Below, in pieces: positions 8,556 through 17,838 of a DNA stretch of 64,000 nt. The position numbers were made by a program, and so were the translations under genes. The stretch's first letter is position 1. Every line of letters starts with the position of its first letter. Source of the DNA: Lysinibacillus sp. G4S2 (GTDB taxonomy: Bacteria > Bacillota > Bacilli > Bacillales_A > Planococcaceae); assembly GCF_030348505.1 (NCBI RefSeq), contig NZ_JAUCFJ010000002.1, positions 2,112,001-2,176,000 on the forward strand. The letters are read 5' to 3'. The notes beneath the pieces were generated by a model, which saw only the letters and a list, made by a program, of their open reading frames with translations, was not told the origin of the DNA and ran no database searches.

Positions 8556-9488
8556 ATGAAAATGAAGAAAGTCGTACCATTTGCTATGACAGCATTATTA
8601 ATTGGGGGTGCTGTAGTAGCTCCATCCGCATCAGCAAACGAAGGAAAAGCAGGTGTGACGAACACTACTGATAATAAGGAGCAAAATCCTCAGGTTGAGC
8701 CGGTTTTTATTAAAGTAGATGGAACAGTTGACAATGTTGAAAAACGTGAAAATGCAACGTATTACACTGTTAAAGAGGGCGAAGATACAAATGTTTTTGT
8801 CGTAAATGGCGATACACTTGTTTTCGATAATACTGGTAAAGAAGTAAAACTACAAAAAGGTGATAAAGTAACAGCATACACATATGCAAATAAGCCAATG
8901 CTTACGATTTATCCACCACAATATAACCCTGAAGTAATCATTGCTGAAACAAAAGAAATGGGAACTGTTGAAGTAGACTTTTTCAATAAAGAATTAGTGA
9001 ATACTGACAACACGTTAAAACTAAACGTTGGTAAAGAAACGGAATTATTTAGCTTATCCGGTAAAGAAGTAAAGGCTGAGGATTTAGCAGAACAGCATTT
9101 ACTAGTGTTTTATACGATTACAACAATGAGCATTCCAGCACAAACACCACCTTCAAAAGTAGTCGTTTTAGATACGATTGCAGAAGAGGCGGGTGAGGTT
9201 GATCCAGCTGAATCTAAAGTACAAGAAATCATTAACAGTGATTTTTATGAAGTTGAAGGTACAAAAATGGTCCCACTACGTTTAATTGCCGAAGAGTTGG
9301 GCTATAAAGTAGAATCAACAGGAAAAGGCGCGATTATCTCTAAAGGCGCAGTATCTTACACAATTACACGTGATCAAAAAGAATACGGCTATAATAAAGC
9401 AATTCGTCACTTTAAAGTAGCACCAGCTCTATTAGAACCAACAAAAACATATGTACCAGTTGAATTTGTTGAAGAATTAATGAAATAA
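8556..9488 (+). CDS. secreted protein with copper-amine-oxidase-N-like domain
   Basis: A 310-residue protein with a signal peptide (MKMKKVVPFAMTALLIGG onward, cleavage after PSASA). The middle part (residues about 50-200) is beta-rich with repeated strand and turn patterns and no motif I know. Residues about 225-310 match the PF07833-type module often named copper amine oxidase N-terminal domain: TKMVPLRLIAEELGYKVE and TYVPVEFVEELMK. In Bacillales that module acts as a non-catalytic wall or surface-associated fold. GGGAG precedes the ATG. It is a single gene between two terminators. Confidence 0.8.
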   Translation: MKMKKVVPFAMTALLIGGAVVAPSASANEGKAGVTNTTDNKEQNPQVEPVFIKVDGTVDNVEKRENATYYTVKEGEDTNVFVVNGDTLVFDNTGKEVKLQKGDKVTAYTYANKPMLTIYPPQYNPEVIIAETKEMGTVEVDFFNKELVNTDNTLKLNVGKETELFSLSGKEVKAEDLAEQHLLVFYTITTMSIPAQTPPSKVVVLDTIAEEAGEVDPAESKVQEIINSDFYEVEGTKMVPLRLIAEELGYKVESTGKGAIISKGAVSYTITRDQKEYGYNKAIRHFKVAPALLEPTKTYVPVEFVEELMK

Positions 9489-9499
9489 AAACATTTTTA

Positions 9500-9534
9500 C
9501 CCCTTCATGGCACGATGCTGTGAAGGGGATTTTT
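9500..9534 (+). terminator. rho-independent terminator
   Basis: CCCCTTCA pairs with TGAAGGGG and is followed by ATTTTT, 11 bases after the stop of the secreted protein gene. Confidence 0.85.
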
Positions 9535-9729
9535 CGTTTAGATTTATTAAGACTTATAGGCAGCTATGAAATACAGCCCAATATTTTGATTTCATTGTTG
9601 CAGTATCGACTTTAGAACACTAAAATCAGAAAAAGCTTTTGATGAGGTAGTCGACAAATAGCAGAAGGAACTATTAAGAAACGGTTTTGTTGAATAAGAT
9701 TTTGTAAATGCGAAGGAGAGGAATAATTT

Positions 9730-9909
9730 ATGTTATTTTTGCTTTTGATTGTCGTACCGTTATTAGGAGTTTTATGGTTTTTAAATTTTACTACTTTTTT
9801 GAAGAACTTAAAGAATGGAAAGAGCATTCATAACCAAAATGTTTTAGGAGCAGTCTTAACTTTTATTTTTATCTTTGCTCTAATGTACTGCTATGCTGGA
9901 ACCCACTAA
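9730..9909 (+). CDS. small membrane protein, 59 residues
   Basis: The ATG at 9730 has AAGGAGAGG eight bases upstream, one of the better ribosome sites in the region. The 59-residue product has an N-terminal helix (LFLLLIVVPLLGVLWFL), a short polar basic loop (KNLKNGKSIHNQN) and a second helix (GAVLTFIFIFALMYCYA). Good ribosome site, two clean helices and no frame interruption support a true gene, easily missed by length filters. The function is unknown. Confidence 0.7.
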   Translation: MLFLLLIVVPLLGVLWFLNFTTFLKNLKNGKSIHNQNVLGAVLTFIFIFALMYCYAGTH

Positions 9910-10050
9910 ATAAAAAAGATTGTGAACCATTGCACTTAAACTAACAGTGCTGGTCAGTTCAATATTGATTTGTATTGTTAGAAAAAGATTAACCATTTAG
10001 ATCAAACCTCACTCTGGTTTGTTATAATTAACAAAAAAGGGTGGTATTAC

Positions 10051-10890
10051 ATGAAATTAACCATTTTAGTAGATAATAATACTTTAATTGATCGCTATTT
10101 TTTAGGGGAACCTGGGCTTTCTTTTTTTATTGAAGAAGATAATAAACGTATCCTTTTTGATACTGGATATTCTGATGTCTTTATAAAGAATGCAGATAAA
10201 ATGAGAATTGATTTAAGAAATCTCGATTATGTTGTTTTGTCGCATGGGCATGTGGATCATACTTGGGGACTGACGCATTTAATTAGACTACATATGGAAG
10301 CAAAAAATGAAGAAATACTACACAATACGCCTAAGATTATTGGGCATCCATTGGTTTTTAACACTAAACTATTTGATCCTGTAGGAGAGATAGGGAGTAT
10401 CTTATCTCTTGAAAAGATAAGTAGACATTTTCCAGTCCGATTAGCTAAAGAACCATTATGGCTAACAGATCGACTAGTATTTCTAGGGGAAATTAAAAGA
10501 ATATTTGATTTTGAAGGAAAAGATTTTATAGGGCAAGTTGTGACAGATCAAGGGAGTGTCAACGACTTCGTTTTGGATGACACTGCAATCGTTTATAAAT
10601 CTTCAGAAGGGTTAGTTATTATCGTTGGATGTGCACATTCTGGGATATGTAACATTATTGAATATGCAAAAGAGGTATGTCAGGAAGAGAGAGTAGTTGA
10701 TATTATTGGAGGATTTCACCTATTAAATCCTTCGAAAGAGCAGTTAGATAACACAGTTCGTTATATAAATGATCTTAAACCTACTAAGCTTCATGCGTGT
10801 CATTGTACAGATTTACACTCTAAAATAGCTCTTTCGAAAGTTGCTTATTTAGGAGAAGTTGGAGTAGGATTACAACTTTCATATCTATAG
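10051..10890 (+). CDS. metallo-beta-lactamase-fold hydrolase, DHPS-like group
   Basis: A 279-residue MBL-fold protein. The metal motif HxHxDH is seen as SHGHVDHTWG near residue 70, with later ligands in GCAHSGICN and HACHCTD. The order matches the group annotated as 7,8-dihydropterin-6-methyl-4-(beta-D-ribofuranosyl)aminobenzene-5'-phosphate synthase-like, whose bacterial members have unproved substrates. AAAAGGGTGG lies upstream of the ATG. It stands alone. Confidence 0.85.
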   Translation: MKLTILVDNNTLIDRYFLGEPGLSFFIEEDNKRILFDTGYSDVFIKNADKMRIDLRNLDYVVLSHGHVDHTWGLTHLIRLHMEAKNEEILHNTPKIIGHPLVFNTKLFDPVGEIGSILSLEKISRHFPVRLAKEPLWLTDRLVFLGEIKRIFDFEGKDFIGQVVTDQGSVNDFVLDDTAIVYKSSEGLVIIVGCAHSGICNIIEYAKEVCQEERVVDIIGGFHLLNPSKEQLDNTVRYINDLKPTKLHACHCTDLHSKIALSKVAYLGEVGVGLQLSYL

Positions 10891-11011
10891 TTTTAACATG
10901 TTAGCAATAAAAGCGTTACCATTATTCCACTAATGAAGGCATGAGATTAAGATGCGGCTGCCGAAGTCAACTTTTTTTATTAATAAGAGCTATGTTCTTA
11001 GGAGGAGAAAA

Positions 11012-11392
11012 ATGAAAAAATTAATTATAATCAGTATAGTTTTACTTACACTTTTAACAGCCTGTAATTCATCTTCAAAAGTTGTTGATGACTATGATAC
11101 AAGCCAATTAAGTGCTGATTTTGGTGACAATGAAGCTTATGCAATAGGAGCTAATGCTAAGGGAAAGCCCATTTTTAAAAATCATAAGAAAGCATTACAA
11201 CAAGCTCAAGTTGATTATGAAAAAGGATTTGCTGCCACTGCCAAAGAATATGATTTAAAGCCTATTAGCCAAAAAAATTATAAAGATTATAAGACCTTAG
11301 CTTGGCAACTTGAAACTAAAGATGAAACTGTTGTTCAACAAGGTGTAATGATATCGAAATTCTTGGATATTTATGAAAATAGTTTTGAATAA
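11012..11392 (+). CDS. small lipoprotein
   Basis: A 126-residue product. The start at 11012 is set by GGAGGAG five bases before the ATG; a longer upstream reading lacks a ribosome site. The N-terminus is a lipoprotein signal (MKKLIIISIVLLTLLTAC) with lipidation expected at Cys18. The mature part is polar and mostly helical, with no domain I recognise. Confidence 0.75.
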   Translation: MKKLIIISIVLLTLLTACNSSSKVVDDYDTSQLSADFGDNEAYAIGANAKGKPIFKNHKKALQQAQVDYEKGFAATAKEYDLKPISQKNYKDYKTLAWQLETKDETVVQQGVMISKFLDIYENSFE

Positions 11393-11478
11393 TTAATTTT
11401 ACTAATTGAGCTAGTTGAATAAGGCTCATTTTACTTATCGAACTTTTCAGAAAAATCTCATAATTAGTTAGAAAGAGT

Positions 11479-11518
11479 TACTCCATTTTGATCATTCTTT
11501 TTCCAAAATGGAGTTTTT
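11479..11518 (+). terminator. rho-independent terminator
   Basis: ACTCCATTTTG pairs with CAAAATGGAGT, followed by TTTTT, about 90 bases downstream of the lipoprotein gene. Confidence 0.85.
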
Positions 11519-11834
11519 GCATTTGCAGATAAATATTACATTCTTTAATCATTTAAGGGGGCATCACAAAATGATAGCTAGATGGACATGTGGTGTTACC
11601 CCATAGACTACTATTTTAGTAAGTGGCGGAAAATGTCGAAAAATTGTAAAATTCTGATTGCTTTATTACTTATTTGATGCTAAATTCATAGTTATAAGAA
11701 AGAATGAAATAGATTCGTTTCATCCCTCCATCCTGCCTTACATAATTAAGATCTCTTAGCTAGTATTTATCATGATTTAGGATGAGGGTGTCTTTCTTCG
11801 ATTTATCAAATTATAGAAAGGTGTGTGGTGTTAA
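11519..11834. other. upstream region of the M60 peptidase gene
   Basis: It has no gene. It is AT-rich leader sequence that presumably holds the promoter of the peptidase gene; I could not assign a convincing -35/-10 pair or operator. Confidence 0.4.
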
Positions 11835-13616
11835 GTGAAACAAAATAGTAAAAAAAGAAATAAGGAGATAGCAATCAAAACCTTTATAGCTGTGAATATA
11901 CTTGCTTTTCCATTTATAGGTGGAACGACGGGGATAACAAAAGTCTCAGCTGAAACCCAAGAACAAACTGTAGAGAAACAAGTATCCACTGAGCGTATTT
12001 TTCATGTGATTGGTAAGGGAAATGTAAATCAAATCCAAGATAGGGATAGACGCCAATTTAGATTTAGTCCATATGAACCAACAGGATTCTATGCAAGCCC
12101 GAATGAAAAAATAACAATTCAAGTGGACGGGACACAAAATATTCAAGCTTATATAGGAACAGTCTCCTACGATGGCGCATGGAATATGGATTCGTTAGTA
12201 AAGTCGTTTACTTTAAAATCAGGGGAAAATACAATTGAATCACCAAACGGTGGAATGATTTATTTTTACAATCCACAACAAGGTGGCACAGTACAAACTG
12301 AAATAAAAACTGGGGGAACACCTACGCCTTTTTTTGAATTAGGTAAAAATACGAAACAAGATTTGGTAGACATGCTAGATAAATATCCCGATGCCCACGC
12401 AGTGGAACTAAAAGGAGAACGCTCGCTAATAACGGCAAGTCCTGAAAAGGTTAAAAAATACTTATTAGGTTCTAATACAGATCCTGTAGAACTCTTAAAA
12501 AAAATAGACGAAGCGATTAGAATTGAAGATCGAGTTTCTGGTTTATCTGAAGAACAAGCAGACAAGCATTACATTCATTTTGTAGAGGATACTCATTCTG
12601 ATTATTATATGTATGCGTTTTCTGGTAGAACTGCTTATGTAGGAGAATCGATTCAATATGTATTAGATATAAATAAGTTTACAAAAGATGGATGGGGACC
12701 TTGGCATGAAATGGGTCATCAGCGACAACAAAACCCTTGGAAGTGGGATGGGTTAGGAGAAGTTACTACAAATATTTATAGTATGTCTGTGCAACGGGCT
12801 TTTGGAAATACATCAAGATTAGAGAATGGAACATATGCAAAAGCATTTACATATTTAAACAAGCCTCAATCAGAAAAAGATTTTAATAAAATTGATGATG
12901 TTTTTGTGAAGTTAGTTATGTTTTGGCAATTAGACTTAACTTTTGGCGAAGAATTTTATCCAAAATTACATCAATTATACCGTGCAATACCTAAAGAAGA
13001 ACTTCCGAAAACGAGTGACGAGAAAATACAAGCATTTATTTATAATACATCCAAAGTGGCAAAGCAAAATTTACTTCCATTTTTTGACCAGTGGGGACTT
13101 TTAGCATCACCGGAAACAAGACAAAAAATAGAAGCTTTACAATACCCAACATTAACTGCTCCTATTTGGGAGGAAACTGATACTAGGCATGTTCCACTAG
13201 GTACATTATCTAAAATAAACATGAAAGCAATTGCAAACAGCGAAGAATCAGGGCATGATCATGCTAGTAATGCGATTGATGGGAATCCATATACAATTTG
13301 GCATAACAAATGGAGTACCCCATACCAATATCCGTACAATTTAACACTTGATCTTGGTGATACTCGTACCATTACACAACTAGCATATCTTCCAAGGCAA
13401 GATAGCAATGTAAATGGTCGTATTCTAAGCTACAATATTTACACAAGTACGGATGGTGTGAACTATCAAAAAGTGACTTCTGGAACGTGGGAAAATAATA
13501 AGAAACAAAAATTTGCAACATTTGATCCTATAACTGCTAAATATGTGAAATTAGAGGTCGTAAACGGGATGAATGGGCATGCTTCAGCAGCAGAAGTAGA
13601 TATTTTAGGATATTAA
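11835..13616 (+). CDS. secreted M60/enhancin-type metallopeptidase with F5/8C domain
   Basis: A 593-residue secreted protein starting at GTG. After a signal peptide ending near SAET there is a beta-rich N-terminal module, then a peptidase M60 domain with zinc motif H291-E-M-G-H295, and the downstream third ligand in WDGLGEVTTN. M60-like peptidases cleave mucins and other glycoproteins. Residues about 460-593 form an F5/8 type C (CBM32-like) module with HDHASNAIDGNPYTIWHNKW and a C-terminal KYVKLEVVN strand, likely for glycan binding. The combination is typical of Bacillus cereus-group and Lysinibacillus host-glycoprotein-degrading enzymes. It forms a single-gene unit ending at a strong terminator. 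Confidence 0.9.
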   Translation: MKQNSKKRNKEIAIKTFIAVNILAFPFIGGTTGITKVSAETQEQTVEKQVSTERIFHVIGKGNVNQIQDRDRRQFRFSPYEPTGFYASPNEKITIQVDGTQNIQAYIGTVSYDGAWNMDSLVKSFTLKSGENTIESPNGGMIYFYNPQQGGTVQTEIKTGGTPTPFFELGKNTKQDLVDMLDKYPDAHAVELKGERSLITASPEKVKKYLLGSNTDPVELLKKIDEAIRIEDRVSGLSEEQADKHYIHFVEDTHSDYYMYAFSGRTAYVGESIQYVLDINKFTKDGWGPWHEMGHQRQQNPWKWDGLGEVTTNIYSMSVQRAFGNTSRLENGTYAKAFTYLNKPQSEKDFNKIDDVFVKLVMFWQLDLTFGEEFYPKLHQLYRAIPKEELPKTSDEKIQAFIYNTSKVAKQNLLPFFDQWGLLASPETRQKIEALQYPTLTAPIWEETDTRHVPLGTLSKINMKAIANSEESGHDHASNAIDGNPYTIWHNKWSTPYQYPYNLTLDLGDTRTITQLAYLPRQDSNVNGRILSYNIYTSTDGVNYQKVTSGTWENNKKQKFATFDPITAKYVKLEVVNGMNGHASAAEVDILGY

Positions 13617-13637
13617 TCTATCTGTAAAACGACAATG

Positions 13638-13677
13638 ACGTTATCCTTTCTATAAATAGAATAGGATAACGTTTTTT
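13638..13677 (+). terminator. rho-independent terminator
   Basis: A 10-bp stem ACGTTATCCT / AGGATAACGT followed by TTTTT, just after the M60 gene. Confidence 0.88.
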
Positions 13678-13843
13678 ATGATTTTTCGATTCAAGTTGAA
13701 CAACAATTATTTGCTGGAGAATTACTCTTTAAGAGAGAACTAGATTGTGTAAACGAAAGCGTAAATTTTTCAGAGCATATTTTAGCGTGGTGTCACCGTA
13801 TCATATCGTGAAAATTGTACGTTTAAATGACTTTTAATCTATT

Positions 13844-14254
13844 CTAGAATATCGGCTTGTATAATAATGCCTTATCTACTATTTCTTCAGCTGTTAATGC
13901 TTCGTCACTCCAAAAAATGTAGTCGCTAATATTGGGATCGGCAACCGAACTGGTAACCATGTCTAACCAGATATCAATTTCCCATTCTTCTCCTGCGCAC
14001 TCCATAACTTGTTCAACAAGGTGAATCAACTCCTCTCTATGTAGCTCTCCAAATTTGATAACCTTATGATGAAAAGCCCTTTTGAGTATATATTCTGCGT
14101 TTTGGTCAGTGCGAAATAATTGCTCAACATCCGGATAAGAAACGTTATCTTGAAATTGCCTCATTTGATTATCATATGGCGTATCACCAAAATAGAGGCC
14201 TTGTATTTCCTTTACTAGCTTAAAAAGTTGCTCATAGTTTAATCTTTCACTCAT
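13844..14254 (-). CDS. hypothetical protein, possible immunity protein
   Basis: A 136-residue soluble acidic protein; the start at 14254 follows AGGGGG at good distance. It is rich in W, E and D with segments such as GEEWEIDIWLDMV and YIFWSDEALTAEEIVDKAL. I do not recognise a family with certainty. It is 68 bases downstream of an Imm30-like gene on the same strand, and single-domain acidic proteins in such pairs are commonly immunity proteins of polymorphic toxin systems. No toxin gene is present in this window. Confidence 0.55.
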   Translation of the reverse strand: MSERLNYEQLFKLVKEIQGLYFGDTPYDNQMRQFQDNVSYPDVEQLFRTDQNAEYILKRAFHHKVIKFGELHREELIHLVEQVMECAGEEWEIDIWLDMVTSSVADPNISDYIFWSDEALTAEEIVDKALLYKPIF

Positions 14255-14322
14255 ATGGCTTATTCCCCCTACCTGTGATCGACTCAAAAACCTTAATCAA
14301 TTCTTGAAACGGATCAAATTAA

Positions 14323-14766
14323 TTAATATGTTCCTATGATCTCGTCTACTTTATCTTTAAATCGGTCTGGCGTATCTTGGCTAATCGATTGAAGTAATTG
14401 AATAAGAGGTTGTCTCTGACTTGCTTCAAATGTATGGAGATACTCTTTGTACCATATACGAGATTGATCATGATTTAGAATTCTACAGTGCATCGTATCT
14501 GCCCATTCTGCCGCATTTTCCATCATTCGCGGAGTAGCTAACATGACTTGCTTTATTGCATCCTTCCACTCAAATGCTTCAATACAATGAATCAAACCAT
14601 ACATAACCTCAGGGCATTCCGTTTCATCATCAAAAACGAGACAAAGATCATAAACCAACGCAGGATTAGACAGGTCAACTTGAGCCAGTGTAGCCTCGAA
14701 TGTTTCGAATTCCTCTATGGAGTATAAAAGCCTATTCTTATATAATATTTCTGCAATTTTGTGCAA
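14323..14766 (-). CDS. Imm30-like immunity protein
   Basis: A 147-residue protein. The pattern DDETECPEVMYGLIHCIEAFEW, then a P-R-M-M-ENAAEWADTMHCRILN block, fits the Imm30 family of immunity proteins, which neutralise toxin domains of polymorphic or contact-dependent systems. It leads a two-gene unit with the putative immunity gene downstream. AAAGGATGATG lies before the ATG. The absence of a cognate toxin suggests an orphan immunity island, as often kept for protection against neighbours. Confidence 0.6.
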   Translation of the reverse strand: MHKIAEILYKNRLLYSIEEFETFEATLAQVDLSNPALVYDLCLVFDDETECPEVMYGLIHCIEAFEWKDAIKQVMLATPRMMENAAEWADTMHCRILNHDQSRIWYKEYLHTFEASQRQPLIQLLQSISQDTPDRFKDKVDEIIGTY

Positions 14767-15276
14767 TTGTCATCATCCTTTCTTGCATTTAGAACAGTAT
14801 CATGGTTAATTTTGAATCTACATTCCATATTCCAGAATTAAAAAATTGATCTAAAACTTTTAACTGATTGTAGCTCGTATGATTTTATCTATTTACCAAA
14901 TTGTACCGCATATTATTTTCTTACGCAAAAAGTACTAATGTTTTGCAGCAGTCCTCTATTTTTAGGTGAATGGCAAACACACCTTAAAGATGTCCCATTG
15001 TTGAAAAAGAGCAATACAACCTGCTATAGTTCAGCTTTTAAAAGAGAAGTCGGTGAAAACAAGATTAGAGTTGAAAAGATAATTTCATAGTCGTGTGTAC
15101 CGAAAAGGTGCGCTTTTTTTATTTCGGACCTACCTTACAGTAGATTGGCTTTTAACTCTATTATAAGGGGAAATAATAGACTCCTTTTTACGTTACAGGC
15201 AAGTAGCGACTAAAAATCGAAAAATAGTTTTGTATCAAAAAATATCCGAAATATTATAAAAATACAGAAAAAAGGA
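14767..15276. other. intergenic region upstream of the inositol locus
   Basis: No gene is convincing. A 50-codon open frame from 14939 lacks a ribosome site. GTACCGAAAAGGTGCGC followed by a T-run near 15098-15120 could be a weak terminator. The 3' part leads into the iolA promoter. Confidence 0.45.
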
Positions 15277-15305
15277 TTGACCAATGACATTTTTAATATT
15301 AAGAT
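15277..15305 (+). promoter_or_regulatory. promoter of iolA and the iol operon
   Basis: TTGACC (15277-15282), 17 bases, then TAAGAT (15300-15305). The expected start point falls inside the repressor repeats that follow. Confidence 0.6.
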
Positions 15306-15306
15306 G

Positions 15307-15352
15307 TAACCAAAGATAACCAAAACATAACCAATACATAATAATTTTGGTT
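15307..15352 (+). promoter_or_regulatory. IolR operator: three phased direct repeats
   Basis: TAACCAA occurs at 15307, 15317 and 15328, so 10 and 11 bases apart, with an inverted TTGGTT at 15347-15352. Each 11-mer matches 10 of 11 positions of the published Bacillus subtilis IolR consensus WRAYCAADARD. The location right after the -10 box fits steric repression by IolR, which is encoded about 19 kb downstream. Confidence 0.75.
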
Positions 15353-15435
15353 GGAGAATTAACAAATACTTGAAGGTTATCGATCCATGCATTGATTTCA
15401 AAGGAGTAATTCCAAAAATAAAGGGGGCAATAGAA

Positions 15436-16911
15436 ATGGTTCACGTAACAGTAAAGGTTGAGAAACTCAAAAACTATATAAATGGTGAGTGGATAGAAAG
15501 CAAAACTAAACAATATGAAGATGTATATAACCCTGCTACTAAAGAAATAATTGCTCAAGTTCCAATTTCTACAAAAGAAGATGTTGATTATGCGATAGAA
15601 GTAGCAAGTAAGGCATTTAAAGAGTGGAAAAATACCCCTGTACAAAAACGTGCCAGAATCTTATTTAACTTCCAACAGTTATTACAAAAAAATACAGATG
15701 AATTAGCCCGAATTATTACCATTGAAAACGGTAAAAACCTTACAGAAGCATTAGGTGAAGTTGGACGAGGAATTGAAAATGTTGAGTTTGCGGCAGGAGC
15801 TCCTACTCTCATGATGGGTGATTCATTGACAACAATCGCAAAAGATGTAGAAATAACAAACTATCGGTATCCAATTGGGGTTGTTGGAGGAATCACACCA
15901 TTCAACTTCCCGATGATGGTACCTTGCTGGATGTTCCCAATGGCGATTGCAGTAGGGAATACATTTGTACTAAAGCCATCAGAAAGAACGCCATTTTTAG
16001 CGCAAAAATTAGCAGAACTATTAGAAGAAGCTGGCTTACCTAAAGGTGTGTTCAATGTAGTCCATGGAGCACACGATGTAGTAAACGGACTTCTCGATCA
16101 TCCAAAAGTTAAAGCCATTTCATTTGTTGGTTCACAACCAGTTGGTGAATATGTTTACAAACGCGGAAGTGAGAACCTTAAACGTGTCCAAGCCTTAACA
16201 GGTGCAAAAAATCACTCCATCGTATTAAATGATGCTGATTTAGAACATGCTGCAACAAATGTTATTGCTTCTGCATTTGGTTCTGCTGGTGAACGCTGCA
16301 TGGCTTGCTCTGTTGTAACTGTAGAAGAAAGTGTTGCAGATACATTCCTCGATAAATTAATCGAAGAAGCAAAAAATATAAAAATTGGAAATGGTCTAGA
16401 TGAAGGCGTGTTCCTAGGTCCTGTCATCAGAGAACAAAACCATCAGCGTACATTGGGGTACATCCAAAAAGGCATTGAAGAAGGTGCAAAATTAGTTTGT
16501 GATGGCCGCGAAAATGCACTAGAAGAAGGATATTTTGTTGGCCCGACTATTTTTGACGGTGTCACAACAGATATGAGTATTTGGAAAGATGAAATCTTCG
16601 CTCCTGTTTTATCAATCGTTCGAGTTAAAAACTTAAAAGAAGCAGTTGAAACAGCAAATGAATCAGAGTTTGCAAATGGTGCATGTATTTATACATCAAA
16701 TGCTTCATCGATTCGGTACTTCCGTGAAAATATCGATGCAGGTATGTTAGGTGTTAACTTAGGTGTTCCAGCACCAATGGCATTCTTCCCATTCTCTGGT
16801 TGGAAATCATCGTTCTACGGAACATTACCTGCCAACGGTAAAGATGGTGTTGAGTTCTATACTCGAAAGAAAGTAGTGACTGCTAACTACAAAGCTCCAT
16901 CATTTGAATAA
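15436..16911 (+). CDS. iolA: methylmalonate-semialdehyde/malonate-semialdehyde dehydrogenase (acylating)
   Basis: A 491-residue aldehyde dehydrogenase. The start at 15436 follows AAAGGGGGC; an upstream extension has no ribosome site. The catalytic cysteine is in [13 protein letters not shown] (about residue 290), cofactor-binding in [12 protein letters not shown], and the N-terminus [13 protein letters not shown] is typical of IolA/MmsA. It converts malonate semialdehyde and CoA to acetyl-CoA and CO2, the last step of inositol breakdown. First gene of the operon, just behind a promoter with IolR-type repeats. Length and motifs are normal for the family. Confidence 0.95.
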   Translation: MVHVTVKVEKLKNYINGEWIESKTKQYEDVYNPATKEIIAQVPISTKEDVDYAIEVASKAFKEWKNTPVQKRARILFNFQQLLQKNTDELARIITIENGKNLTEALGEVGRGIENVEFAAGAPTLMMGDSLTTIAKDVEITNYRYPIGVVGGITPFNFPMMVPCWMFPMAIAVGNTFVLKPSERTPFLAQKLAELLEEAGLPKGVFNVVHGAHDVVNGLLDHPKVKAISFVGSQPVGEYVYKRGSENLKRVQALTGAKNHSIVLNDADLEHAATNVIASAFGSAGERCMACSVVTVEESVADTFLDKLIEEAKNIKIGNGLDEGVFLGPVIREQNHQRTLGYIQKGIEEGAKLVCDGRENALEEGYFVGPTIFDGVTTDMSIWKDEIFAPVLSIVRVKNLKEAVETANESEFANGACIYTSNASSIRYFRENIDAGMLGVNLGVPAPMAFFPFSGWKSSFYGTLPANGKDGVEFYTRKKVVTANYKAPSFE

Positions 16912-16923
16912 GATCTCTACATT

Positions 16924-16963
16924 TAGCTATTATTCTGGCTAATGTAAGTTAGGATAATAGCTA
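16924..16963 (+). other. hairpin in the iolA-iolB spacer
   Basis: TAGCTATTAT pairs with ATAATAGCTA. No T-run follows, so it is more likely an mRNA-stabilising or weak attenuating stem than a full terminator. Confidence 0.45.
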
Positions 16964-16997
16964 TTAATAAATGACCTACATAGGAGTTGAAACAAGC

Positions 16998-17816
16998 GTG
17001 AGTAAATTACTTCTAAAACCAAATTTTGTAGAAACGTCATCAGGAGTTAAGATTGTCCATGATGTAAATAGCCAAAATTCGCCATTGAAATATGTAGCAA
17101 TGAAGGTGGTGGATTTAGCTCCTCAAGCTAGCTATAGAGAAGACTTAGGAAAAGTAGAATGTTGTATTGTTGCCTTAACTGGGAAAATAAATGTAACAGA
17201 CTATATAGAAGTATTTGAAAATATCGGCACTAGAGAAAGCGTTTTCGAAAAGAAATCAACTGACAGTGTCTATATTTCAAATGATCGTTCGTTTGCAATT
17301 GAAGCGGTATCAGAAGCACGCGTTATTCTTTGCTATTCGCCATCTGAGAAGCAACTACCTACGAAGCTGATAAAAGCGGAAGATAACAGCATTGAAGATA
17401 GAGGAAAGTTTAATAATAAACGGTTAGTACATAATATTTTACCGGATTCGGATCCTTCTGCTAATAGCTTACTAGTAGTAGAGGTGTTTACCGAAAGCGG
17501 AAACTGGTCTAGCTATCCTCCTCATAAACATGATCAAGACAATTTACCACATGAATCGTTTTTGGAAGAAACTTACTACCATGAAATGAATCCAAGACAA
17601 GGCTTTGTTTTCCAAAGAGTGTATACAGAGGATCGTTCAATCGATGAAACGATGGCAGTAGAAAATGGAGATGTTGTAATAGTCCCAGCAGGGTATCATC
17701 CTGTATCGGTTCCAGATGGATATGAATCTTATTATTTAAACATAATGGCAGGGCCGAAAAGAATTTGGAAATTTCACAACGAATCTGCTCATGAGTGGAT
17801 CCTTGATCGAAAATAA
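16998..17816 (+). CDS. iolB: 5-deoxy-glucuronate isomerase
   Basis: A 272-residue cupin-type protein. I choose GTG at 16998, which follows TAGGAGTTG at a normal distance; the longer reading from 16971 starts before that site. Metal-binding histidines and glutamate are seen in YPPHKHDQDN and LEETYYHEMNP, a hallmark of IolB. It converts 5-deoxy-glucuronic acid to 5-dehydro-2-deoxy-gluconic acid. Its stop overlaps the open frame into iolC, which starts 22 bases downstream, showing tight operon linkage. Confidence 0.93.
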   Translation: MSKLLLKPNFVETSSGVKIVHDVNSQNSPLKYVAMKVVDLAPQASYREDLGKVECCIVALTGKINVTDYIEVFENIGTRESVFEKKSTDSVYISNDRSFAIEAVSEARVILCYSPSEKQLPTKLIKAEDNSIEDRGKFNNKRLVHNILPDSDPSANSLLVVEVFTESGNWSSYPPHKHDQDNLPHESFLEETYYHEMNPRQGFVFQRVYTEDRSIDETMAVENGDVVIVPAGYHPVSVPDGYESYYLNIMAGPKRIWKFHNESAHEWILDRK

Positions 17817-17838
17817 TGGAGAGGAGTTGTTAAATAAT

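Noticed and set aside
14939-15091. 50-codon frame MFCSSPLFLGEWQTHLKD...
   Set aside because: It has no ribosome site, and I see no known domain. It may be a fragment of a lost gene.
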